Positions 30,799 through 44,064 of a DNA stretch of 64,000 bases are shown here, in pieces. Positions within the stretch are counted from its first letter, which is position 1. Every line of letters begins with the position of its first letter. Origin of the DNA: Kofleriaceae bacterium (lineage in GTDB: Bacteria; Myxococcota_A; Polyangia; Haliangiales; Haliangiaceae); the NCBI GenBank assembly GCA_018057825.1, contig JAGPCY010000038.1, positions 1 through 64,000 of the forward strand, read 5' to 3'. A program made the position numbers and the translations under genes. The notes beneath the pieces are model-generated. The model made no database searches and was not told where the DNA came from. It saw only the letters and a program-made list of their open reading frames with translations.

Positions 30799-31979
30799 CA
30801 AGTCGACCGAGCGGCGGACCGGCCCACGCCGCCGATCCCCTCGACCAGCCGATCGAGCTGGCCGCCCTCGTGGGCGCCGACCTGCCCGAGCTCCTGGCCA
30901 GCTTCGCCGCCGCCCACGACTGCGGGCTGGCGGTCCTCGACCCCCGGGGCGCGATGATCGCCGCGGTCGGGGCCGACGCCGACGCCGCGCTGACCGCGCC
31001 GATCGTGGTCGCCGGTGACCCGATCGGCACGGTGGTGGTCGACGCCGATCCGTCGCGCGGCGGCCTGGCGCGCCACGTCGCCCACGTGATCGAGCTCCTC
31101 GTCCATCACGCCCAGGCCCGCCAGCTCACCGGGGTCGTCCACCAGGCCGCGGTCGCCCACTCGGTCGGCGAGCTGACCGCCAAGAACAAGAGCCTCGAGG
31201 CCGCGGTCGCCCGCCTGCGCGAGGCCGATCGCGCCAAGTCCAACTTCCTCGCCACGATGTCCCACGAGCTGCGCACGCCGCTGACCTCGGTCATCGGCTA
31301 CTCCGAGATGCTGCTCGAGGGCCTGGCCGGACCGCTCACCCCCGATCAGCGCGACTACGTCAGCACGATCCTCGGCAAGGCCGATCAGCTCTTGCAGCTC
31401 ATCACCAGCGTGCTCGACATGTCGCGGGCCGAGGCCGCCACCACCGCGCCCGACGTCGCGCCGGTCGCGCTAGCCGAGCTGTGCGCCAGCGTGTGCGCCA
31501 GCTTCGCGCCCCAGGCCGACAAGCGCGGCGTGGCCCTGGTCCAGGACATCGAGCCGCTGCGCGCCCTCGGCGATCGCCGGCAGATCCGCCAGGTGATCTG
31601 GAACCTGGTGTCGAACGCGGTGAAGTTCGCCGCCGACGGCACCGAGGTCGTGATCGCGGTCCATCCCGGGCCCCTGGTCCCGGTCGGCTCTGGCACGCGC
31701 CCCGATCTGCGCCTGGGGGTCCACGTCGAGGTCCGCGATCGCGGCATCGGCATCCCGCGCGAGCAGCTCGCTCACATCTTCGAGCCGTTCTTCCAGGTCG
31801 ACTCGTCGTCGACGCGACAGTACGGCGGCACCGGCCTGGGCCTGGCCCTGGCCAAGGCCTACGTCGAGGCCCACGGCGGCCGGCTGTGGGTCGACTCGAC
31901 GCCGGGCCAGGGCTCGACCTTCGTCGCGTCGTTCCCGGTCGACGGCGACGACCTGGCCCAGCGCCGGAGCGCGCCATGA
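30795..31979 (+). CDS. Soluble sensor histidine kinase
   Basis: This 394-residue kinase has an N-terminal region of about 110 residues that resembles a small roadblock- or GAF-like sensing domain (CGLAVLDPRGAMIAAVG). A short coiled coil follows, then the H box FLATMSHELRTPLTSVIGYS with H157. The ATPase domain shows NLVSNAVKF, DRGIGIPREQ and GGTGLGLALAK. No membrane span. No response regulator is encoded nearby. Placement after the MglA-like GTPase is notable, since a roadblock-like N-terminus would be a candidate GTPase-interacting module; that is speculation. Confidence 0.92.
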   Translation: MTSRPSGGPAHAADPLDQPIELAALVGADLPELLASFAAAHDCGLAVLDPRGAMIAAVGADADAALTAPIVVAGDPIGTVVVDADPSRGGLARHVAHVIELLVHHAQARQLTGVVHQAAVAHSVGELTAKNKSLEAAVARLREADRAKSNFLATMSHELRTPLTSVIGYSEMLLEGLAGPLTPDQRDYVSTILGKADQLLQLITSVLDMSRAEAATTAPDVAPVALAELCASVCASFAPQADKRGVALVQDIEPLRALGDRRQIRQVIWNLVSNAVKFAADGTEVVIAVHPGPLVPVGSGTRPDLRLGVHVEVRDRGIGIPREQLAHIFEPFFQVDSSSTRQYGGTGLGLALAKAYVEAHGGRLWVDSTPGQGSTFVASFPVDGDDLAQRRSAP

Positions 31980-33219
31980 GCGCCACCGAGCTCGGCCTCC
32001 TCCTCGGGCTGGCGATCGCGCTCCTGTTCGTGTCGGGGTTCTTCTCCGGCTCCGAGGTGGCGCTGTTCGGCCTGCGCCGCGTCGATCGCGAGCAGCTCAC
32101 CAACTCCGGGCGCGCGGTCGACGCCGCGGTGCTCTCGCTCCTGGCCCAGCCCAAGCGCCTGGTGGTCTCGGTGCTGATCGGCAACGAGGCCGTCAACATG
32201 GCGATCGCGGCGATCGCGGCCTACCTGTGGGTCCCGGCCTGGCCGGCGGCGGAGCCCTGGGGCATCGCCGCCCTCGCGGTCCTGGCCTCGGCGGCGACCG
32301 TGATCCTGTTCGGCGAGGTCGTGCCCAAGACCCTCGCCATCCAGCAGCCGATCTCCTGGGCCCGTCAGGCGGCGCGGCCGATGGCGCTGTTCGCGCTGGT
32401 GATCGCCCCGGCGCGCTGGGTGATCCACGGCCTGGCCGAGCTGATCGCGCGGCCCCTCGGGGGCGCGACCCGGCCGCGCGCCGCCGATCTCTCCGAGGAG
32501 GAGTTCCGCACCCTGGTCGACGCCGGCAGCGCCCAGGGCCAGGTCGACGCCCGCGAGCGCCGGCTCATCCACAAGGTCTTCGAGTTCGGCGACAAGAACG
32601 TCGGCCAGGTCATGACCCCGCGCGACAAGGTCTTCGCGCTGTCCTACGACCTGCCGATGGCCCGCCTGGTCAAGGAGGTCGCGGCCCGCGGCTTCTCCCG
32701 GGTGCCGATCTACCAGCGCACCCTCGACAACGTCCGCGGGGTCTTGAACGCCAAGGATCTGGTCCGCGCCACCGCCGGCCAATCGCCGGCCCGGACCCTG
32801 GCCGAGCTCCTGAGCGAGCCGCTGTACGTCCCCCGCACCACACCGGTGGCGCGCCTGTTCACCATCATGAAGCAGAAGAAGGTGCACGTGGCGCTGGTGG
32901 TGAGCGAGTACGGCAAGCTCCTGGGGCTGGTGACGATGGACGATCTGCTGCGGCTCCTGTTCGGCGAGATCCACGACGAGCGCGACAACCTGCAGCAGGC
33001 CGCGCGCCGCGGTCGCGGTGGCCGAACCCCGGTGCCGGGGAGCCTGTCCGCGGTCGACGCCTCGGCCGGGGTCGCCAAGCTCGAGGCCGCCGACGTCGAG
33101 GCCCCCGCGATGGCCGAGTCCGCCGCCGAGGCCCCGGCCGAGCCCGCCGACGACGCCGCCTCCGCCGACGGTACCGACGCCACCAAGGCCGCGGCCACCG
33201 CGCCGGTCGAGGAGGCGCG

Positions 33220-33223
<4 letters not shown>
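31976..33223 (+). CDS. CNNM/DUF21-CBS membrane protein (magnesium/cobalt efflux type)
   Basis: This 415-residue protein has a DUF21/CNNM transmembrane domain of four hydrophobic segments (GLLLGLAIALLFVSGFFSGS) and the conserved LFGEVVPKTLA. A CBS pair follows (VGQVMTPRDKVFALSYDLPM and VALVVSEYGKLLGLVTMDDL). The CorC_HlyC C-terminal domain is missing; a Glu/Ala-rich low-complexity tail takes its place. Family members handle Mg2+ or related divalent ions. It is paired head to tail, with a 4-bp overlap, with a second family member that keeps the CorC domain. Confidence 0.9.
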
Positions 33224-34467
<1,244 letters not shown>

Positions 34468-34480
34468 TCGGCCGGCGCGG

Positions 34481-35494
34481 TCACCGCGTCAGCCACGGCC
34501 CGCCGTCGAGCCACCCGCCGCCGCTGGCCTCGACCTCGGGATCGTTGGTGTTGACCGGGCCGCGGTCGAAGCGCACCACCAGGCCGTCGCGGACGAACGC
34601 CGAGCCGTCAGCGGCGACCTGGGCCTGACCGAGCCAGCCCGCCCACTCGCCCTCGACGAAGGCCCGCCGCGCCGGATCGTAGAGGGCCCACTCGGTGTAG
34701 CAGCCGTCGCCGCAGGTGAACGAGGTCACGACCCGCCACAGCTTGGTCCCGGGCACCACCTGAGCCGTACCGCACGAGTCGTCCTCGCAGTTGCCGGGGT
34801 CGACGCCCGCGACCTTGTCGGGGACGACCACCGGCTCGGCCGGCGCGCGCGGCGCGGCGCCCCGCGCGGCCACCTCGATCACCCGGTCGCGCCCCGGCAA
34901 CGACGCCTTGGCGATCGCGGCGTCGAACCCGGCGGTCTCGCCCCACATGTCGAGGATGCCGCCCATCGTGGCCAGCCGGGGCGCCGGCCCCACCAGGAGC
35001 ACCACCGACGGCAAGATCGACCGGCTGTACTCGAGCTCGGCGAACATCGGGAGCGGCATGCCCTCCTCGGCGGTCGGCGGCGAGCCGTAGGCGATCCCGT
35101 ACTCCGGGCCTCCGGGCTCGACGCTCTCCGGCAGCCCAGACGCGATCACCTCGGGCGCGAGCGGGTCGGCGTTGGCGCCGCGCAGATCGAGCATCAAGAT
35201 CGACGTCCGGTCGGCGCTACCGAACCACACCACGCCGAGGCGATCGTCGACCAGGGCCCACGGCACCGGGCCGGTCACCAGGACGCGACGGCGCGCGCCG
35301 TCGGCCGAGAGCGCGACCAGCCCGTTCTTGCCCGGCACGATCGCGACCGGGACGCCGCGCCCGAGGTCGGCGCGGAGCGCATCAGCCAAGGTGCCGGCGG
35401 CGCCGACGTTGCCGACCGTGGTCCGGACCGGCGCGGAGCCGCCGCAGGCGGCGAGGAAGACGACAGCCGCCCAGGCGGCGAGCGATCGGGTCAT
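34481..35494 (-). CDS. Predicted lipoprotein of unknown function
   Basis: This 337-residue protein starts MTRSLAAWAAVVFLAACGGS with a clear lipobox. The body carries four cysteines grouped as NCEDDSC and CGDGC, probably two disulfides, and beta-propeller-like segments (DDRLGVVWFGSADRTSILML). No known family recognised. The start at 35494 is used because the upstream extension belongs to another gene. It ends 13 bp from the convergent CorC gene. Confidence 0.72.
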   Translation of the reverse strand: MTRSLAAWAAVVFLAACGGSAPVRTTVGNVGAAGTLADALRADLGRGVPVAIVPGKNGLVALSADGARRRVLVTGPVPWALVDDRLGVVWFGSADRTSILMLDLRGANADPLAPEVIASGLPESVEPGGPEYGIAYGSPPTAEEGMPLPMFAELEYSRSILPSVVLLVGPAPRLATMGGILDMWGETAGFDAAIAKASLPGRDRVIEVAARGAAPRAPAEPVVVPDKVAGVDPGNCEDDSCGTAQVVPGTKLWRVVTSFTCGDGCYTEWALYDPARRAFVEGEWAGWLGQAQVAADGSAFVRDGLVVRFDRGPVNTNDPEVEASGGGWLDGGPWLTR

Positions 35495-35553
35495 GGCCGC
35501 AGACGCTACCACCGCGGCCACCGGTCTACGCCCCTCGCGGCCGCGATGCCGCG

Positions 35554-35919
35554 CTACGCCGCCGGCGCCGGGCGCTCGACGCGTAGGCCTGGGCCCGGGC
35601 GCGGGCTGCGCAGGTTCGGGGCCGGGGCGCGCACCTTCGTCGAGGCGCGGTCGGCGTAGAAGTGCAGGAGGCCGCGGATCTTCGGGTTGAGTCGGAGCCC
35701 GCTGGTGTCGAGCCGCGCCAGGGCGTTGGCCAAGGTCACGACGCGCTCTTGCGGCGTGGCGCGCTTGTCGATGATCGCGCGCAGCTCGCCCTTCACCCGG
35801 CACAACCCGCCGTGGTTGCCGGCGCCCAGTCCAGTGGTCGCCAGCGGCTCGTAGCTGACGCGAACCCCCAGCTGGGTGGCGGTCGCTTCGAGCATCTCGA
35901 GCACGGCGGCGGGCTTCAT
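35554..35919 (-). CDS. Small soluble hypothetical protein
   Basis: This 121-residue protein begins MKPAAVLEMLEATATQLGVR, with a core GGLCRVKGELRAIIDKRATPQERVVTLANALARLDTSG and a basic Pro-rich tail. The core reads like a widespread delta-proteobacterial small-protein family that I recall only by pattern and cannot name. It has a well-formed helix-strand-helix profile, so I treat it as real. It lies upstream of the lipoprotein gene on the same strand. Confidence 0.7.
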   Translation of the reverse strand: MKPAAVLEMLEATATQLGVRVSYEPLATTGLGAGNHGGLCRVKGELRAIIDKRATPQERVVTLANALARLDTSGLRLNPKIRGLLHFYADRASTKVRAPAPNLRSPRPGPGLRVERPAPAA

Positions 35920-36083
35920 CGTCGGTTCACACTAACAAGCACGATCGGATTGTGAAGGGGCCCGAACCGAAAACCCGCGCGCCGAGATCGCGCGATCCCC
36001 GTCGGAGATCGCCAAGTGATCGAAATGATCCACAAACCGTCCGAGTTCCGGACCGTCGCGGATGGGGGGGAGATCTCTCCCGG

Positions 36084-36425
<342 letters not shown>

Positions 36426-36431
36426 GTGACG

Positions 36432-38017
<1,586 letters not shown>

Positions 38018-38021
<4 letters not shown>

Positions 38022-40189
38022 CGCGTCGGCCCTCGGCCGATCTTGGTCGGCTCGCGATCGCGGCTGCCCCCGCTCGACGAGTCGGCCGAGTCGTCGAGGA
38101 GCTCGTCGAGGCGGAGGTCGCTGGACCGCCCCGGATCGTGGACCGCGGCGAACACCCGGGTGCGCGAGCCGTCGAGCAGTTCGTCGGAGGCGTCGCCGCT
38201 GGCGTCGGTCGACGGCGGCTCGCCCGCGGTCGAGCGCTCGAGATCGATGATCGACGCGCCGCCGACGTAGGGCATGGTCTCGTACTTGGTGATACGACCG
38301 ATCTTCTTGACGATCTCGGCCATGCGCTCGGCCTCGGAGCGGATCACGCCGACCGCGCGCAGGTGCGGGGCGTCGCTCGGGCTCTGGCGCTGGATGAGCT
38401 GCGCGTAGCCGAGGATCGAGGTCAGGGGCTGGTTGAGCTCGTGGGCGGTGGCGCCGGCCAGCTCGGCGACCAGCGCCGCCTTCTCGGTGAGCTGGAGCTT
38501 CTCCTGGGCCACCAGCAGGCGCTGCTCGATCTTGATGCGGTCGCGCAGGTCGCTGAAGATCCCGACGGTGGCGACCTCGCGGCCGCCCTCGTAGACGATC
38601 GACGCGGTCATGTTGACCGGCACCAGCTCGCCGGTCTTGCGCTTGATCTCGCGCCGGGTCTGCTCGAGGTGGCCGATGCCACCGTGAGAGGTCGAGCGCA
38701 ACATGCGCATGACCTGACGCGGCACGCCGTCGGCGTACAGGTCCCACACCATCAGCTTGCCGATCACCTCGTCGGCCCGATAGCCGTACAGCCGCTCGGC
38801 GCCGCGGTTGAACAGGATGATGTGCCCGCGCAGATCGGCGGCGACGATCGCGTCGACCGTCGAGTCGATCAGCCGCTCGAGGAACTCCTTGGTCGCGCGC
38901 AGCTCGCCCTCGAGGGCGCGCTGGGCGGTGACGTCGCGGAAGGTGATGATCGCGGCGCCGGTGCCGGCCAGGACCGTCGACGTCGACGCCGACACCATCA
39001 GCCGATCGCCGGTGGTCGTGGTCAACCCGAGATCGAACGGGTCGAGGTTCTCCCCGGCCAGGACCTTGTCGACTACCTCGGCCGCGATCGGCGCGGCCTC
39101 GGCGACCAGCAGATCGATCAGCGGCCGGCCCAGGAGCCCATCGCGGGCGAACCCGGTGATGCGCTCGGCGGCGCGGTTGACGAACAGGATCAGACCGGCC
39201 TCGTCGACGATCACGACGCCGTCGGCGGCGGCCTCGAAGTGCTCCTTCAGCGACTCGATGCCGCGCAGGCGTCGCTCGGCCTCGTAGCGCAACCGCGAGA
39301 TCCGGTGGGTCTGATCGCGCAGGCTCTCGAGCACCGCGCCGTGGCGCAGGTGGGCGGCGGTCAGCGACACGATCAGCCGCGCGAACTCCTCGCCGCGGCC
39401 GACGACGTGGCGGGCCCCGGCGGTCTTCTTGCGCAGGAGCATCGCGCCCAGCGACCGGCCGCGCCAGGCCACCGGGAAGACCGCGACGCCGGCCACCGGC
39501 TCGACCAGATCGGCGACCGCGGCCCGGGTCAGCGGGTGCTCGCGGGCGTCGTCGATCAGGACCGGCTCGCCGGTGCGGATCGCCGCCACGACCTCGGGGT
39601 AGTCGGCGATCGCGATCGTGAACTGCGAGCGATCGGGATCGTCGGTCGCGGCGATCACGAAGCCGTGGACCGAGCCCTCGATGTGAGCGACCAGGGACGC
39701 GCGGTCGAAGCCCAGGCAAACCCGGGTCAGCTCGAGCACCTCGCCCAGGGCCTCGGCGTCGTCGCCGCGCGCCGCCAGCACGTCGTTGACCCGGACCAGG
39801 GCCGGCGCCAGCGACCCCGGGGTCCACGGCCCACGCAGCCGACCGACGTTGAGCAGCAGGCGAACCCGGTTGGCCAGGGCGCGGTCGGTCAGCTCTGCGG
39901 CCGCGACCTCGGTCGCGCCGTGCTCGAGCAGCTCGTCGTAGCGCGCCCGCTCGGCGGTCACGACCAGGATCGGGACATCGGCCAACGGCGGCGTGGCCCG
40001 GGCCTCGGCCACCAGCTCGGTAGGGTGATCGCCGACCACGACGACCACCGCCGGCAGGGTCCCGGGATCGTCGAGGCTCAGGTGGTCGTGTCCGGCGGCG
40101 CGCAGGTCGTGACGTCCGAGGGCGGCGACGATCCGATCGCGCTCGGCCAGGGGCCGTCCCACGACCGCGATGCGGCTATACCCGGGCAC
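38018..40189 (-). CDS. Multi-PAS sensor protein with HisKA domain but no ATPase domain
   Basis: This 723-residue protein begins with a degenerate receiver-like domain (about 1-115; the acidic pocket is not intact). A GAF region at about 135-280 and two PAS domains follow (AADGVVIVDEAGLILFVNRA; TVDAIVAADLRGHIILFNRG). The HisKA helix pair is ELAGATAHELNQPLTSILGY with H583. After it comes only about 110 residues of acidic, Ser/Asp-rich tail; no N, G1 or G2 boxes are present. It cannot autophosphorylate alone and is probably phosphorylated by, or dimerises with, the complete kinase encoded immediately downstream. Confidence 0.88.
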
Positions 40190-40310
40190 AGCCGGAACAT
40201 ACCGCAGGGAGGAACCGCGAGGGCTACCCGGCGATCCCGGAGCCGGAGGATCGGCGGCGAGGCTTGCGGGGGCTCACCCCGCTCGGGCCGCGGTGCCGGC
40301 GGCGACCCGC

Positions 40311-40580
<270 letters not shown>

Positions 40581-40657
40581 TACGGAGGAGGATCGCGGCG
40601 AAGATCCCGTCGAGGGCCGCGCGATGTACGCGGCATTGCGGCTAGAATCGCGGCGCC

Positions 40658-41905
40658 ATGCTGCACAGCTTGCATCTCAAGAACGTCGGGCCGGCGCCCG
40701 AGATGCGCATGAAGCTGGCCCGCCGGCTGAACCTGATCACCGGTGACAACGGGCTGGGCAAGAGTTTCCTCCTCGATCTCGCATGGTGGGCGCTGACCAG
40801 GACCTGGGCCTCGCTGCCGGCGATCCCGCGCGGCGCCGGCGAAGCGACCCTGGGTGTCCAGTACGAGGGACAGACCAAGCCCCATGAATACGAGAGCCGG
40901 TACGATCGGCGCCGACAGCAATGGATCGGCAAGAAGAGCGGGCGCCCGGCCAACCCCGGCATGGTGATCTACGCTCGGGTCGACGGTGGCTTCGCGGTGT
41001 GGGATCCAGCGCGCGCGAGCGAGGCCGGCGACGCGCCGGGCTTCGTGTTCGATGCCGAGGACGTGTGGGACGGGCTCGCACGTCGCTGCAATGGGCTCGT
41101 GCGCGATTGGGCGACCTGGCAGCTGGAGCAGAAGGAGGCTTGGCGCCTGTTGCAGAACGCGCTGCAGGTCATGTCCCCATCCGAGGACGAGCCCCTGCGT
41201 CCAGGGGCGCTGACCCGGGTCAGCCTGGACGACCCGCGCGACATCCCGACGCTGCGCTTGCCCTATGGGGAGGTCCCGATCCTTCATGCCTCCGCCGGCA
41301 TGCGGCGGATCTGCGCGCTGGTCTATCTCCTGGTCTGGACGTGGATCGAGCATCAGCGCGCTAGCAAGCTGATCGATCAGCCGCCGACGGACCGGATCAT
41401 CTTCCTGGTCGACGAGCCGGACACCCACCTGCACCCTCGGTGGCAGCGCGTCGTGTTGCGCTCGCTGCTCAACGTCGTGCATCAGCTGATGACAAAGGGC
41501 GACGCCAAGGTACAGCTCATCGCGGCGACGCATTCCCCCCTGGTCATGGCGTCGGTCGAGCCGCTGTTCGACCCTGCCCACGACAAGTGCTGGCACCTGG
41601 ACGCCGACGGCGAGCTGGTTCACCTGCGCGAGGAGGCATGGGCCAAGGAGGGGGACGTCCTGGCCTGGCTCGCGTCGGCGACCTTCGGGCTCAAGCACGC
41701 GCGTTCCCTCGAGTCCGAGGTGGCGATCGAGGCCGCCGAGGCCTTCATGCGCGATGACCTACCCGCGCCGCAGCACCTGCGAACCCGCGCTGCGATCCAC
41801 GCCGAACTCGTTCGGCTCTTGGCCGGTAGCGACCCCTTCTGGGCTCGGTGGATCGCGTCCCAGGATCGCGGCCCAGCCGCGCGCTCACCGCGGCGGAAGC
41901 GATGA
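40658..41905 (+). CDS. AAA/ABC-type ATPase, possibly PtuA-like defence component
   Basis: This 415-residue ATPase of the OLD/SMC-related AAA group has Walker A GDNGLGKS at 29-36 and the signature-like LHASAGMRRICALVYLL. Walker B is FLVDEPDTHLHPRWQ (D252, E253), with a switch His in IAATHSPLVM. No TOPRIM nuclease domain follows. It overlaps by 4 bp a gene encoding an HNH-like protein. ATPase plus HNH nuclease is the arrangement of Septu (PtuA/PtuB) anti-phage systems, to which I compare it without asserting orthology. The gene uses visibly more A/T-ending codons than its neighbours, consistent with transfer, and sits right after tract R5. Confidence 0.85.
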   Translation: MLHSLHLKNVGPAPEMRMKLARRLNLITGDNGLGKSFLLDLAWWALTRTWASLPAIPRGAGEATLGVQYEGQTKPHEYESRYDRRRQQWIGKKSGRPANPGMVIYARVDGGFAVWDPARASEAGDAPGFVFDAEDVWDGLARRCNGLVRDWATWQLEQKEAWRLLQNALQVMSPSEDEPLRPGALTRVSLDDPRDIPTLRLPYGEVPILHASAGMRRICALVYLLVWTWIEHQRASKLIDQPPTDRIIFLVDEPDTHLHPRWQRVVLRSLLNVVHQLMTKGDAKVQLIAATHSPLVMASVEPLFDPAHDKCWHLDADGELVHLREEAWAKEGDVLAWLASATFGLKHARSLESEVAIEAAEAFMRDDLPAPQHLRTRAAIHAELVRLLAGSDPFWARWIASQDRGPAARSPRRKR

Positions 41906-42537
41906 GGCGCGTCCCGCCGCCCGCCGAGCCGCCGACCTTCGACCGGCAATGTCGACAGAAGGGTGCCGTGGCGCTCACGGCCTGGCGCCTCGCGGGCAAG
42001 ACCGGCCGGCCGCGCGACCTGTGGTCGCCGTTCCGCGAGCAGCTCCGCGACGGCTTCGAGGGACGTTGTGGCTACACGGCGATGCTGTGCTCAGGCGGAT
42101 CGGTCGATCACTTCGTGAGCATCAAGACCAACCCGGCGCTGGCCTACGAGTGGTCGAACTATCGATTCATCGAGGAGTGGGTCAACAAGAGCAAGCAGAA
42201 CCTCGATGGCGCCGTGCTCGACCCGTTCGAGGTCCACGACGACTGGTTCGAGCTCTTGTTGCCCTCGCTCCAGCTCGTCCTCACGAGTCGCGTGCCGGCG
42301 AAACACCGCGCGCGCGCCCAGCGGACCATCGAACGGCTACACCTGCGCGACGACGAGCGGATCATCCGCCAGCGGGCGAGCTGGCTCGCCGAGTACGAGG
42401 CGCGGCGGATCACGCTCGAGGGGCTTGATCGATACGCGCCGCTCCTGGCGGCCGCGATCAGGAAGCGCGACGCCGGGCGCGGCGCCCGAGGTCAGCGCGT
42501 GGCGACGCCAGGTGCGCGGAAACGCGCGCGGAGTTGA
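41902..42537 (+). CDS. HNH-like nuclease, partner of the ATPase (PtuB-like)
   Basis: This 211-residue protein starts at the ATG overlapping the ATPase stop. The central region resembles an HNH fold: CGYTAMLCSGGSVDHFVSI with D69-H70, then YEWSNYR with N86, then WVNKSKQN with N95 and K98. The usual paired zinc cysteines of PtuB-type HNH proteins are mostly absent (only C65-region and C72-region equivalents), so activity is uncertain. Basic ends (KRARS) suit DNA binding. Co-occurrence with the ATPase supports a defence role by inference. Confidence 0.75.
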   Translation: MRRVPPPAEPPTFDRQCRQKGAVALTAWRLAGKTGRPRDLWSPFREQLRDGFEGRCGYTAMLCSGGSVDHFVSIKTNPALAYEWSNYRFIEEWVNKSKQNLDGAVLDPFEVHDDWFELLLPSLQLVLTSRVPAKHRARAQRTIERLHLRDDERIIRQRASWLAEYEARRITLEGLDRYAPLLAAAIRKRDAGRGARGQRVATPGARKRARS

Positions 42538-42558
42538 GCCGCCGACCGCGGTGACGCC

Positions 42559-44064
42559 TCACCCCGTCGGGCCGCGGTGCCAGGCGGCGATCGCGGCGGC
42601 GTAGACCTGCTTGAGCGGAACCCGGTGGGCCTGGGCCGCGGCCAGGCAGGCGTCGTGCTCGGGGGCGGCGTTGACCACCTGGCCGGCGGCGTCGCGGGCG
42701 ATCTTCATCGCGATCGGTCCGTACTCGGTCGCCACCGACACCAGCGCGCGCGCCAAGGTCGTGCGCTCGACCGCGGCGAAGCGCACGCCGATGGTCGTGG
42801 TCTCGCGCAGGATCGCGTCGACCACCGCGGTCCGCGCCGCGGCTGGGCACAGGGCGGCGAAGGCCAGGGCCGGGCGCCCTTTCTTCATCACGATCGGCGT
42901 CCACCACGCATCGACCGCGCCGGCGGCCAGGGCGTGGTCGATCGCGTGGGCCGCCAGCTCCGGGGTCGCGTCGTCGAGGTTGGCCTCGATCAGCCACATC
43001 GCGTCGGAGGTCAGCGCCGCCGGCGCGACCGCGGTCACCCGGACGACGTTGGCGCGATCGGCGAACTCGGCGTCGCCCGCGCCCCAGCCGACCGCCACCG
43101 GCGTCCCGGTCGGCGCCGGGGTCCACGCCGTGACCGCGTGGGCCAGGATCGCAGCGCCGGTCGGGGTCGTGAGCTCGCGGGGCAGCCCGCCGCTGGTCAT
43201 CACGCCGCCACAGCGGCGCAGGATCTCGAGGGCCGCCGGCGCCGGCACCGGCAAGACGCCGTGGGCGCAGCGCAGCGAGCCGTGGCCCATCGCCACCTGG
43301 GCGCAGGTCACCCCGACCGGCGCCAGATACGCCAGCGCCGCCGCGGTGCCGACGATGTCGACGATCGAGTCGATCGCGCCGACCTCGTGAAAAGCGACGG
43401 ACTCCACGGTCGTGCCGTGGAGCGTCGCCTCGGCGACCGCCACGCGATCGAAGATGTCGAGGGCCCGGCGCTTGGTGTCCGGCTCGAGCGCGGCGCCTTC
43501 GATGCGCGCGCGGATCTCGGCGTAGTGGTGATGGGCGTGTTCGTGGCTGTGATCGTGGCTGTGATCGTGGCTGTGATCGTGGCCGTGATCGTGGCTGTGA
43601 TCGTGCGCGTGATCGTGATCGTGATCGTGGCTGTGCTCGTGGCCGTGATCGTGCCTGTGCTCGTGGCCGTAGTCGTGGCTATGACTATGGTCGGCCTCGG
43701 ACTCGGTCTCGGACTCGGCCTCGGACTCGGCCTCGGTCTCGGCCTCGGTCTCGGTCTCGGTCTCGGTCTCGGACTCGGTCTCGGTCTCGGTCTCGGCCCC
43801 GGCCCCGGCCTCCCCCCACACCGTCCCTCCCGTCTCGACCTTCACGTCCACCGCGGCGATCCCTCCCTTCACCACCCGCGCCACGCGGAGCCGCGCCGGG
43901 TCGACGCCGACCGCGGCGATCGCGTCTCGCACCACCGCCTCCGGCACGCCCAGATCGAACAGCGCCCCCAGGGTCATGTCCCCCGCGATCCCGCTCGCGC
44001 AGTCGACGTGGAGATGTAGCCCCCGCACCGCGCCCACCGCGCCCACCGCGCCCGCCGGGCTCAC
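42559..44064 (-). CDS. larC: LarC, nickel-pincer cofactor biosynthesis protein, with repeat insertion
   Basis: LarC inserts nickel into the pincer cofactor of lactate racemase and related enzymes. Evidence is [22 protein letters not shown] at the start, [20 protein letters not shown] in the middle and [13 protein letters not shown] and VMKKGRPA near the C-terminus. The protein is about 501 residues, longer than the usual 400-430. The extra length lies at about residues 80-180, a run of Glu-Thr/Ser/Ala pairs followed by a His/Asp/Ser/Glu-rich segment. His-rich linkers occur at this position in other LarC proteins and may hold nickel; the Glu-x run is the hexamer repeat. GTG 44064 overlaps the larB stop; GTG 44028 is possible. 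No larE or larA in the window. Confidence 0.92.
   Translation of the reverse strand: MSPAGAVGAVGAVRGLHLHVDCASGIAGDMTLGALFDLGVPEAVVRDAIAAVGVDPARLRVARVVKGGIAAVDVKVETGGTVWGEAGAGAETETETESETETETETEAETEAESEAESETESEADHSHSHDYGHEHRHDHGHEHSHDHDHDHAHDHSHDHGHDHSHDHSHDHSHEHAHHHYAEIRARIEGAALEPDTKRRALDIFDRVAVAEATLHGTTVESVAFHEVGAIDSIVDIVGTAAALAYLAPVGVTCAQVAMGHGSLRCAHGVLPVPAPAALEILRRCGGVMTSGGLPRELTTPTGAAILAHAVTAWTPAPTGTPVAVGWGAGDAEFADRANVVRVTAVAPAALTSDAMWLIEANLDDATPELAAHAIDHALAAGAVDAWWTPIVMKKGRPALAFAALCPAAARTAVVDAILRETTTIGVRFAAVERTTLARALVSVATEYGPIAMKIARDAAGQVVNAAPEHDACLAAAQAHRVPLKQVYAAAIAAWHRGPTG
43535..43680 (-). repeat. 12-bp-type coding repeat encoding His/Asp-rich segment of LarC
   Basis: Tandem GTGATCGTGGCT-like units on the plus strand encode alternating His and Asp/Ser on the minus strand ([13 protein letters not shown] pattern). 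The segment lies directly next to the Glu-x hexamer run. It is probably a metal-binding linker that varies by slippage. Confidence 0.9.
43692..43808 (-). repeat. Hexanucleotide tract R6 inside larC coding sequence
   Basis: Nineteen or so units of GAGACC, GAGGCC and GAGTCC on the minus strand read in the larC frame as Glu-Thr, Glu-Ala and Glu-Ser. It is the only tract lying in a well-supported coding region. Because the unit is six bases, expansion or loss changes the protein by two residues and never shifts the frame. Confidence 0.95.
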
